A stretch of 16,967 bases of DNA, taken from the NCBI RefSeq assembly GCF_937876455.1, contig NZ_CALFIG010000268.1, forward strand, positions 1 to 16,967. Direction: 5' to 3'. The stretch's first letter is position 1. Every line of letters starts with the position of its first letter. Both the position numbers and the translations under genes were made by a program. This document shows positions 1 through 6,161 of the stretch, piece after piece. This stretch comes from an uncultured Flavobacterium sp. (lineage in GTDB: Bacteria > Bacteroidota > Bacteroidia > Flavobacteriales > Flavobacteriaceae). The notes below the pieces were generated by a model that saw only the letters and a list, made by a program, of their open reading frames with translations, was not told the DNA's origin and did not search any database.

Positions 1-2
1 AA

Positions 3-809
3 AGAACTCTCAGTCCAGACTCATTATCTAATCATACGACAAAAGAAGGTGCGGTCTATCACTTAAGAAAAATAATAGATTCGGTTGGTGTAATAAAAAC
101 TAATCAAAATAATTATTTACCAGGAGGTATTCAATTGGGTGATTTTTTGACTAGTGGGCTATCCTCAAATCCTATAGTAGGCATTATTGGACTCATTACA
201 GATCAGTCTTTAAATGATAAAGAAAAGTTGAATACTATTTTAATCAATGATTATTTTAAAAGAAATTTTGAATTAAAAATTGATAAGTACTATGAGTCTG
301 ACAGTATTTATATTTATTCAATAAAAATTTTGAATAATAATTTATCAAATAGTTTTAAGAAAGATTATATAGTTTTAGACATAAAAAATAAAAAAACTCA
401 ATATATCATACCTCTTGAGATTAATAAAATCTTTAATATTGATAAAAAATTAATGTTTGGAGGAATTTATAATTATAGAGAATTTGATTATTATATAATT
501 TATAAAATCGAAAATGATATAGTTAGCTGTGAATTAAACACACAAGATATAAATGGAAAAACAATAATTGTTGGTTATTATAAAGATGATGAGTGTATAG
601 ATTATACGCCAGATGAATTTTTATTTTGTAATGATGCCAAAAGTAATGAGGTTTTGTTTAAAGGTAGGATAGATAATTATTGTAAAGATGGTACAGATAG
701 ATTTGATAACAGTGTGTTAAATAATAGAATTGAATCAACAATTTGTTTCAGGTATGTTGACTCTAAATGGGTTTATGAAAAAGAAAAGTCAAATTATTAT
801 TTTTGGTAA
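3..809 (+). CDS. Unrecognised AT-rich protein, 5' end outside the window
   Basis: I do not recognise this protein. The frame is open from base 3, the first complete codon, to the TAA at 807-809, with no ATG before the TTG at 135. The gene therefore probably starts upstream and this is its C-terminal 268 residues. A TTG start at 135 would give 224 residues and is preceded by AGGAGG at 122-127 with seven bases of spacing, but Bacteroidota rarely use such sites, and the same bases encode Pro-Gly-Gly in the open frame. One mildly hydrophobic stretch (SNPIVGIIGLI) is visible; the rest is rich in Asn, Ile, Lys, Tyr and Asp, with four Cys in the C-terminal half, and ends in Trp. Base composition is more AT-rich than the housekeeping genes to the right. 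Together with its place beside a tRNA 3' end, this suggests accessory DNA, which is inference. Confidence 0.6.
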   Translation, partial: RTLSPDSLSNHTTKEGAVYHLRKIIDSVGVIKTNQNNYLPGGIQLGDFLTSGLSSNPIVGIIGLITDQSLNDKEKLNTILINDYFKRNFELKIDKYYESDSIYIYSIKILNNNLSNSFKKDYIVLDIKNKKTQYIIPLEINKIFNIDKKLMFGGIYNYREFDYYIIYKIENDIVSCELNTQDINGKTIIVGYYKDDECIDYTPDEFLFCNDAKSNEVLFKGRIDNYCKDGTDRFDNSVLNNRIESTICFRYVDSKWVYEKEKSNYYFW

Positions 810-883
810 TATAAAATAGAAATAATCAGCTCCGTTGCTCCCGCTCACGATCGATTCCTATCGCGTGGCATACATAAATAAAC

Positions 884-914
884 AAAAAAAAACCACTTCA
901 AAAAGAAGTGGTTT
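884..914 (-). terminator. Rho-independent terminator after tRNA-Val
   Basis: A 10-bp stem, AAACCACTTC / GAAGTGGTTT at 890-899 and 905-914 with a five-base loop, is followed on the minus strand by a run of about eight T. It lies ten bases past the tRNA 3' end and so ends the tRNA transcript. The other strand has only three T after the stem, so it acts mainly for the minus strand. Confidence 0.85.
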
Positions 915-922
915 CGTGTTTG

Positions 923-997
923 TGGGCGATGAGGGGTTCGAACCCCCGACCCCCTCGGTGTAAACGAGGTGCTCTGAACCAGCTGAGCTAATCGCCC
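923..997 (-). tRNA. tRNA-Val (anticodon UAC)
   Basis: The minus strand folds into a full cloverleaf of 75 bases. The acceptor stem is GGGCGAT / ATCGCCC with discriminator A. The D arm is GCTC...GAGC. The anticodon stem is CCTCG / CGAGG around the loop TTTACAC, which puts UAC at positions 34-36. The T arm is GGGGG-TTCGAAC-CCCTC with one G-U pair. CCA is not encoded; the next bases are CAA. UAC reads valine codons GUA and GUG and, when modified, others. It is a single-gene unit with its own promoter (1031-1060) and terminator (884-914). Confidence 0.97.
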
Positions 998-1030
998 TAA
1001 TACATACGTTACATTGCTGTAATGCGAATG

Positions 1031-1060
1031 CAAATATAAGTCGGATTTTTATTTTTGCAA
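1031..1060 (-). promoter_or_regulatory. Promoter of tRNA-Val, Bacteroidota type
   Basis: On the minus strand TTG (bases 1060-1058) is separated by 19 bases from TATATTTG (1038-1031), matching the Bacteroidota pattern of TTG near -33 and TAnnTTTG near -7. The box ends 33 bases before the tRNA 5' end at 997, leaving a short leader to be removed by RNase P. Confidence 0.75.
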
Positions 1061-1121
1061 ATAAATTATACTAAAAAAGCATAAATATTTTTTAATATTC
1101 TAATAATCAGCCGTCTTGGTC

Positions 1122-2336
1122 TTATATTACTTCGGCTACAACAAAAGTACTCCCGCCAATATAGATAAAATCATTTGCCGTACTATGACTAATGGCTGCT
1201 TTTTTTGCCAATTTTACAGAAGTATATGTTTTACCTTTCAGACCATAGGTTGCCGCAGTTGATTGTAATAAAGAGGCGTCTAAACCGCGTTCTATAGCTG
1301 GTTTACAAAAATAATAGGTTGCATCAGTAGGAAATAAAGGTAATATACTACCTAAGTCCTTATCATTTACCACGCCTAAAACTATATGCAAATTATCAAA
1401 TTGCTCCTGTTTTATTTGTTGTATAACGAGTGCTAACCCTTGACTGTTATGTGCAGTGTCGCAAACTACTTTGGGTTTTTCTTGTATTATTTGCCAACGA
1501 CCTTTTAAACCTGTAAGACTTACAACATTGGCAATTCCTTTTTTAATGTGGGTTTCTGTAAGGTTAAAATGCTTTTCTAACACGCGACAAGTAGCAACTA
1601 CAGTTTGTTTGTTTTGATTTTGATAGTTTCCTTTTAATTCTGAAGGATAATCTACGTGTTCATTATCTTGTGCAAAGATAAGTGTTGCATTTTCTTGCAT
1701 TGCTATAGCCTCAAAAACAGCCTTAGTTTCTTTTGTATATTCTCCTATAATTACCGGAACGTTTGGTTTAATAATACCTGCTTTTTCTCCAGCTATCGCT
1801 TCTAAGGTAGAGCCCAAAAACTGCATGTGATCAAATCCAATAGTGGTGATAACTGAAACTAAAGGTGTTATTATATTAGTAGAATCTAACCGACCACCCA
1901 TGCCTACTTCAATAATGGCAACATCTACTTTTTGATCTGCAAAGTACTGAAAGGCTAGTCCAACAGTCATTTCAAAAAAACTTAGATTGTTTTCCGCAAA
2001 AAAGTCTTTGTTATTAGCCACAAAATTAACAACATATTTTTGACTAATAGGTTTGCCATTTAGGGTAATTCGTTCTCTAAAATCTTTTAAATGAGGTGAA
2101 GTGTATAATCCAACTTTATACCCTGCTTCCATTAAAATTGCAGCTAGCATGCTTGAAGTGGAGCCTTTTCCATTGGTTCCGCCTACATGAATGGTCTTGA
2201 ATTTTGTATGAGGATTGCCCAAATGATTTGTAAGTGCCAATGTATTTGTCAAATCTTTTTTATAAGCTGCACCACCTACTTTTTGAAACATAGGTAATTG
2301 ATTATAAAGCCATTCAAGTGTTTCTTTGTATGTCAT
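1122..2336 (-). CDS. folC: Bifunctional folylpolyglutamate synthase / dihydrofolate synthase
   Basis: A cytoplasmic, ATP-dependent Mur-ligase-type enzyme that joins glutamate to dihydropteroate, giving dihydrofolate, and then extends the glutamate tail of folates so that they stay in the cell. The 404 residues show the family features in order: the P-loop GGTNGKGS near residues 52-59, TSPHLKDFRERI near 80-91, EVGMGGRLDSTN near 142-153 and a DTAHN motif near 290 in the second half. Length is normal for bacterial FolC (about 400-440). The ATG at 2336 lies just ahead of a conserved N-terminal helix. The gene diverges from exbB with about 126 bases between the proposed starts. Whether this copy has both activities cannot be read from sequence; bacteria with a single folC usually need both. 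Confidence 0.93.
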   Translation of the reverse strand: MTYKETLEWLYNQLPMFQKVGGAAYKKDLTNTLALTNHLGNPHTKFKTIHVGGTNGKGSTSSMLAAILMEAGYKVGLYTSPHLKDFRERITLNGKPISQKYVVNFVANNKDFFAENNLSFFEMTVGLAFQYFADQKVDVAIIEVGMGGRLDSTNIITPLVSVITTIGFDHMQFLGSTLEAIAGEKAGIIKPNVPVIIGEYTKETKAVFEAIAMQENATLIFAQDNEHVDYPSELKGNYQNQNKQTVVATCRVLEKHFNLTETHIKKGIANVVSLTGLKGRWQIIQEKPKVVCDTAHNSQGLALVIQQIKQEQFDNLHIVLGVVNDKDLGSILPLFPTDATYYFCKPAIERGLDASLLQSTAATYGLKGKTYTSVKLAKKAAISHSTANDFIYIGGSTFVVAEVI

Positions 2337-2462
2337 AAATACATTGTTTTTAAAATTTATTTAGGTGCTAAATACTATTTTAATAAAATTTTAGTTTTAG
2401 TATTTATAGAAAAATGTATCTTTATTGCAAATTTGAATATAAATATTAACTTATTTTATGTT

Positions 2463-3173
2463 ATGGTTGGATTTTTTTTACAAGCCACAGTTGATACGCT
2501 AGCACAAGTTACAAATCAAGCAGCCGAAGGGGCAACAAAAATAAATGCAGAAATATCTGTTTTAGAATTTATTTTTAAAGGTGGTTTTTTTCTTATTCCT
2601 ATCGCTTTGTTGTTTGCCTATACGATTTATGTAATTGTTGAGCGCACATTATACATCAAAAGAACTACTAAAACAGATCATTTTTTAATCAAGGAAGTGC
2701 GCACCCATTTGAATAATGGAAATTTAGAATTAGCCATTGGTGCGGCTGAAAGAGAGAATAACGCAAACGCAAGAGTAGTGAGAGAAGGTATTATGACTAT
2801 TGGGCGTCCTATTGCGGAGATAGAATCTAATATGGAGCGTCAGGCGCAAATTGAATTAGGTGAAATGGAAAAAAAATTAGGTCATTTAGGATTGATTGCA
2901 GGTATGGCTCCTACACTTGGTTTCGTGGGTACAATTAGCGGCGTAATTAAAATTTTCTATAGTATATCGATTACCGAAAATATAAGTATTGGTAATATTT
3001 CTGGCGGTTTATATGAAAAAATGATTTCTTCAGGAGCAGGTCTTATTGTTGGACTTTTTGCTTATGCGGGATACCATTTATTAAATGGAAAAATTGATCA
3101 TTTTATGTTAAATGTTCAAAAACAAGTATTAGAATTTGTAAACATTATTCAAAGACCTAACCATGGCAATTAA
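2463..3173 (+). CDS. exbB: ExbB/TolQ/MotA-family proton channel subunit
   Basis: Inner-membrane stator that, with ExbD, uses the proton gradient to drive TonB and so uptake through outer-membrane TonB-dependent receptors. From the ATG at 2463 it has 236 residues. A first membrane helix lies at about 38-60 (GGFFLIPIALLFAYTIYVIVE). A long cytoplasmic segment follows, then two helices in the C-terminal part, one with the conserved GMAPTLGFVGTISGVI and one with SSGAGLIVGLFAYAGYHLL. The frame is open to an ATG at 2298, but that start would overlap the folC start and add 55 residues of low-complexity sequence, so 2463 is preferred. It overlaps exbD by 11 bases, which suggests translational coupling. 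TolQ would be the alternative name; the pairing with a short ExbD and no Tol genes favours ExbB. Confidence 0.88.
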   Translation: MVGFFLQATVDTLAQVTNQAAEGATKINAEISVLEFIFKGGFFLIPIALLFAYTIYVIVERTLYIKRTTKTDHFLIKEVRTHLNNGNLELAIGAAERENNANARVVREGIMTIGRPIAEIESNMERQAQIELGEMEKKLGHLGLIAGMAPTLGFVGTISGVIKIFYSISITENISIGNISGGLYEKMISSGAGLIVGLFAYAGYHLLNGKIDHFMLNVQKQVLEFVNIIQRPNHGN

Positions 3174-3558
3174 AAGAAATAAACGTTTTCATGCCGAAGT
3201 ACATGCTTCCTCTATGAGCGATATCATGTTCTTTTTGCTATTATTCTTTTTGATTATATCTACATTAGCAAATCCAAATGTAATTAAAATGACGTTGCCA
3301 AAATCGAAAACGAATGAAAAAACAAATAAGCAGCTCGTTAGTATTTCGGTTACAGAAGAAAAATTATACTACATAGATAAACAACAAGTGCCTTTTGAAC
3401 AATTAGAAAAAGAGTTGTTGGCTAAAGTCGGGAATGATAAAGAACAAACGGTTGTAGTGCGTATTCCTTTTAATCTTCAAGTGCAAGATTTAGTAGATGT
3501 ATTGCAAATCGGTGTGAAAAACAATATGAAATTTGTGATTGCTACGAATCCTAAATAA
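3163..3558 (+). CDS. exbD: ExbD/TolR-family biopolymer transport protein
   Basis: Partner of ExbB in the TonB energising complex. The 131 residues have the family layout: a short basic cytoplasmic N-terminus, one membrane helix (about 17-36, SMSDIMFFLLLFFLII) holding the proton-carrying Asp at residue 20, and a periplasmic domain of about 90 residues ending in FVIATNPK. The ATG at 3163 lies inside the last codons of exbB. The gene is followed by a convergent minus-strand gene after 38 bases with no clear hairpin between. No tonB gene is present in the window, so the TonB partner must be encoded elsewhere. Confidence 0.9.
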   Translation: MAIKRNKRFHAEVHASSMSDIMFFLLLFFLIISTLANPNVIKMTLPKSKTNEKTNKQLVSISVTEEKLYYIDKQQVPFEQLEKELLAKVGNDKEQTVVVRIPFNLQVQDLVDVLQIGVKNNMKFVIATNPK

Positions 3559-3596
3559 TGTAGTTTTTGTCAATTTGAATTTGCCTCAGATTCTTT

Positions 3597-4481
3597 TTAC
3601 CCAATCTTCACCGAAGTCATACTTAAAGATCCTGCAACAAACTTGTCATTAAATAGTTGTAATTCTTCACTTTTGTTTTTTAATCCTAACGTATACAATA
3701 AAGGTAAATAATGGTCTGGCGTTGGTATCGCTAAATTCCATGCTTGACTGTGATTTTGATAATTTAGTAGTGATTTAAAGTCTTCATTTAATAGGTAATT
3801 AGTAAAATCTGCATGGGCTTCTTTTGCCCAATCGTATCCGTGATTGTCTTTATTAAAATTTTGCCAATCTATTAATTGTAAATTATGGATGATATTACCA
3901 CTTCCTATAATTAATATGCCTTTATTTCGTAGTACTTGTAATTTTTGAGCCAATTCAAAATGTTGCTCAGCGCTTAAACTATAGTCAATACTCATTTGAA
4001 TTACGGGAACAGTTGCGTCAGGATATAAATGTTTAATTACACTCCATGCACCATGGTCTAATCCCCAATCGTGGTTTAATTCCACTGTTGTTGGAAGTAC
4101 TAACTCTTTGGTTAATTGTGCCAATTCAGGAGATCCTTTCGCAGGATATTGTACAGCAAATAATTCTTTTGGAAAACCACCAAAATCATGAATCGTTTGT
4201 GGTGATTCCATGGCTGTAACTTTTGTGCCTTTGGTAAACCAGTGTGCAGAAATACATAATATAGCAGTTGGAGTAGGAATGGTTTTGGCTATGTTTCTAA
4301 AACCAGCAACAAATTCATTTTCTTCAATCGCATTCATAGGGCTTCCATGGCCTAAAAACAATACAGGCATTTTTTCTGTATTAGGTAAATGATCTTTGTA
4401 AGTGTATAATTGGTTTATGTTTTTCATCGCATAAAAAAGAGGTGCAAACCCCATTAATCCTAAAAATTGTTTTCTATTCAT
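3597..4481 (-). CDS. ygiD: LigB-family extradiol dioxygenase (4,5-DOPA dioxygenase type)
   Basis: Homologue of the YgiD/DODA group of class III extradiol ring-cleavage dioxygenases, metal-dependent enzymes able to open the ring of L-DOPA. The physiological substrate in bacteria is poorly defined. Candidate metal and active-site residues are visible: His45 in FLGHGSPM, His80 in ISAHW, Asp142-His143 in LDHGAW, and the GSGNIIHN segment. At 294 residues it is about 25-30 longer than the usual 260-270. The extra part is an N-terminus of Arg-Lys followed by a hydrophobic stretch (FLGLMGFAPLFYAM), which resembles a signal peptide or weak Tat-type leader (single Arg). The ATG at 4481 begins this extension; a later start at the Met at residue 19 would remove it. 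It diverges from pyrD across a 113-base gap with a palindrome. Confidence 0.85.
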   Translation of the reverse strand: MNRKQFLGLMGFAPLFYAMKNINQLYTYKDHLPNTEKMPVLFLGHGSPMNAIEENEFVAGFRNIAKTIPTPTAILCISAHWFTKGTKVTAMESPQTIHDFGGFPKELFAVQYPAKGSPELAQLTKELVLPTTVELNHDWGLDHGAWSVIKHLYPDATVPVIQMSIDYSLSAEQHFELAQKLQVLRNKGILIIGSGNIIHNLQLIDWQNFNKDNHGYDWAKEAHADFTNYLLNEDFKSLLNYQNHSQAWNLAIPTPDHYLPLLYTLGLKNKSEELQLFNDKFVAGSLSMTSVKIG

Positions 4482-4506
4482 GAGGAATCAATTAAAGATA
4501 ATTGAT

Positions 4507-4522
4507 ATTTGTATATACAAAT
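4507..4522. repeat. Perfect 16-bp palindrome between ygiD and pyrD
   Basis: ATTTGTATATACAAAT is self-complementary over all 16 bases. A second dyad, CAATTA-AAGA-TAATTG, lies at 4489-4504 on the ygiD side. The palindrome overlaps the likely -7 box of ygiD (4518-4525), so an operator for a dimeric regulator is possible. In AT-rich DNA such dyads also arise by chance. Confidence 0.5.
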
Positions 4523-4525
4523 GTA
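4518..4525 (-). promoter_or_regulatory. Probable -7 promoter element of ygiD
   Basis: On the minus strand these bases read TACATTTG, a full match to TAnnTTTG, 36 bases before the ygiD ATG. No TTG is found at the usual 17-23 base distance upstream; the nearest is 12 bases away. Confidence 0.45.
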
Positions 4526-4558
4526 TAAAATAAATTTCAATTACGTTTCTTTTATTGT

Positions 4559-4566
4559 TATTTTTG
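4559..4566 (+). promoter_or_regulatory. Probable -7 promoter element of pyrD
   Basis: TATTTTTG matches TAnnTTTG and lies 28 bases before the pyrD ATG at 4595. No clear TTG -33 element is seen at standard spacing. Confidence 0.5.
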
Positions 4567-4594
4567 TAAAGAAGTTACTATCACAATTATATTT

Positions 4595-5638
4595 ATGCTC
4601 TATAAAGTATTCATAAGACCCATATTATTTTGTTTTGATCCTGAAAAGGTGCATTATTTTACATTTTCAGTTTTACGTTTCATAAATAGAATACCGTTTG
4701 TTTCTAAAGTTTTTAATTCATTTTATCATTTTGAAGATAAAAGATTAGAAAAAGAAGTGTTTGGATTAAAATTTAAAAATCCAGTCGGTTTAGCAGCAGG
4801 ATTTGATAAAGATGCAAAGTTATATAAAGAGTTAGCCCAACTTGGTTTTGGTTTTATTGAGATAGGAACCTTAACTCCAAAAGCACAAGAGGGAAATCCT
4901 AAAAAAAGACTATTTCGTTTGCAAGAAGATAACGGTATTATTAATAGAATGGGATTCAATAACGGTGGTGTTTTAGAAGCTGTAGAACGGTTAAAGAAAA
5001 ATAATGGGCAAGTTTTGATTGGAGGAAACATTGGGAAAAATAAAGTCACACCAAATGAAAATGCTACCGATGATTACGTAATTTGTTTCGAAGCGTTATA
5101 TGATTATGTAGATTATTTTGTAGTCAACGTAAGTTCGCCAAACACGCCTAATTTAAGAGAGTTACAAGAAAAAGAACCGTTGACAAAATTATTACAGACG
5201 TTGCAAGATTTGAATGATCAAAAAGCTGTTACCCTGAGCTTGTCGAATGGGAAACCAATTCTTTTAAAAATTGCTCCCGATTTAACAGATGAACAATTAG
5301 TAGATATTATTGATATAGTAAACGAAACGAACATTGCAGGTGTAATCGCAACCAACACCACTATTTCTCGTGACGGATTAACTTCTGAAAACAAGTTGGA
5401 AACTGGCGGATTATCTGGAAAGCCATTAACCAAACGCTCAACAGAAGTGATTAGATTTTTAGCTGAAAAAAGTAATCATGCCTTTCCAATTATTGGCGTA
5501 GGAGGAATACATTCGGCAGAAGATGCACTTGAAAAATTAAATGCGGGTGCGAGTTTAGTGCAATTATACACAGGTTTTATTTACGAAGGGCCGCAGTTAA
5601 TTGCAGCTATTAATAAGAAAATATTGAAAACGCAATAA
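4595..5638 (+). CDS. pyrD: Dihydroorotate dehydrogenase (quinone), class 2
   Basis: FMN enzyme of de novo pyrimidine synthesis that oxidises dihydroorotate to orotate and passes electrons to the membrane quinone. The 347 residues begin with the short amphipathic region (MLYKVFIRPILFCFDPEKVH) that marks class 2 enzymes and contacts the membrane. The barrel motifs follow: NPVGLAAGFDKDA (62-74), NRMGFNN (117-123), GGNIGKNK (143-150), NVSSPNTP (178-185, catalytic Ser in this motif), LLKIAPDL (223-230), ATNTT, GGLSGKPL, GVGGI (301-305) and YTGFIYEGP. Residues 211-219 (AVTLSLSNG, bases 5225-5251) look like a translated repeat fragment inserted just before LLKIAPDL, probably in a surface loop, so function may be kept. 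An unknown membrane protein gene and rdgB lie downstream in the same direction. Confidence 0.94.
   Translation: MLYKVFIRPILFCFDPEKVHYFTFSVLRFINRIPFVSKVFNSFYHFEDKRLEKEVFGLKFKNPVGLAAGFDKDAKLYKELAQLGFGFIEIGTLTPKAQEGNPKKRLFRLQEDNGIINRMGFNNGGVLEAVERLKKNNGQVLIGGNIGKNKVTPNENATDDYVICFEALYDYVDYFVVNVSSPNTPNLRELQEKEPLTKLLQTLQDLNDQKAVTLSLSNGKPILLKIAPDLTDEQLVDIIDIVNETNIAGVIATNTTISRDGLTSENKLETGGLSGKPLTKRSTEVIRFLAEKSNHAFPIIGVGGIHSAEDALEKLNAGASLVQLYTGFIYEGPQLIAAINKKILKTQ
5225..5251 (+). repeat. Dispersed-repeat fragment inside pyrD
   Basis: CCCTGAGCTTGTCGAATGGG (5232-5251) matches, with one extra base, the element CCCTGAGCTTGTCGAAGGG that I recall as a common dispersed intergenic repeat in Bacteroidota. Its reverse strand encodes the recognisable peptide FDKLRVT. 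Here it is read in frame as VTLSLSNG. Its GC content is higher than that of the flanking gene. The family assignment rests on memory, not on a search. Confidence 0.6.
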
Positions 5639-5639
5639 T

Positions 5640-5670
5640 ATTTCGCAACACAGATTAAAGAAATTTAAAA
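5640..5670. repeat. Degenerate repeat fragment after pyrD
   Basis: The stretch TTTCGCAACACAGATTAAAG and following bases resembles the CGCAGATTAAA-type units seen at 6085-6156. It fills most of the 42-base gap between pyrD and the next gene. Short and degenerate, so the call is tentative. Confidence 0.35.
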
Positions 5671-5680
5671 TTTTATAAAT

Positions 5681-6070
5681 ATGAGTCTAAAAAAATATCT
5701 TTCCATAAAATTTATTGTTTATAATCTCTTTTTGCTAATGACAGTTTATGTGACGACTTTTATTTCAAGTGAGAGTAGAAATTTAAAAGAGAAAAATAAG
5801 ATTTTATCACGTCAAAAAGAAAATTATGAAAGAATATTACAGTTGCCGGATGAAAATAAAAATGGTAAAAAATTATTTTATGATTCAATAAAGATGGATG
5901 ATTCTTTGTTGGAAGATAAGAGTAGTTCAAGTGATATTTCTACTTCAGTACTTCTAAACGTTTTAATAATTCTAATAGGAATTGGTCTTTATTCTTTAAA
6001 TTATTTAGATAGAAAAATAGATAAATTAAAAAGAGAAGAAAACGATTTTGAAAGGCAACAAATGTTATAG
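5681..6070 (+). CDS. Small membrane protein of unknown function, two helices
   Basis: I do not recognise this 129-residue protein. It has two hydrophobic helices: about residues 9-29 (KFIVYNLFLLMTVYVTTFIS) and about 87-107 (TSVLLNVLIILIGIGLYSLN). Between them is a charged loop of roughly 55 residues, rich in Lys, Glu and Asp with coiled-coil-like spacing early on (SRNLKEKNKILSRQKENYER), and a charged tail of about 20 residues follows. Basic residues before the first helix suggest that both ends face the cytoplasm and the loop the periplasm. The ATG at 5681 has an A/T-rich leader. It lies between pyrD and rdgB, with repeat remnants on both sides, so it may be a lineage-specific insertion. No catalytic motif is visible. 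Confidence 0.7.
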   Translation: MSLKKYLSIKFIVYNLFLLMTVYVTTFISSESRNLKEKNKILSRQKENYERILQLPDENKNGKKLFYDSIKMDDSLLEDKSSSSDISTSVLLNVLIILIGIGLYSLNYLDRKIDKLKREENDFERQQML

Positions 6071-6084
6071 ATGTTCCTGAAATT

Positions 6085-6156
6085 CTAATAATTTCTCTAA
6101 TCTGTATTCCAAAAAAATCAGTTTAATCCATTTCAATCCGCGTCATCTGCGTTCCC
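6085..6156 (-). repeat. Degenerate ~10-base-period repeat before rdgB
   Basis: Read on the minus strand, the block shows GAT at spacings of about 9-10 bases: CGCAGATGACGCGGATTGAA, then ATGGATT, ACTGATT and ACAGATT. This is the pattern of the widespread Flavobacterium/Bacteroidota CGGATTAAACGGATT-type intergenic repeats, as I recall them. It stops about five bases before the rdgB start codon, so rdgB has no ordinary promoter directly upstream and is probably read through from pyrD. Confidence 0.6.
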
Positions 6157-6161
6157 AAACC

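Noticed and set aside
845..1033. A 62-residue minus-strand reading frame
   Set aside because: It runs across the whole tRNA-Val gene and its terminator, so it is a shadow of RNA-coding sequence.
1084..1099. AATATT-TTTT-AATATT hairpin after folC
   Set aside because: It is made only of A and T with a six-base stem, too weak to call a terminator in such AT-rich DNA.
2298..2462. Extended N-terminus for ExbB from the ATG at 2298
   Set aside because: It would overlap the folC start on the other strand and adds low-complexity residues not expected in the family.
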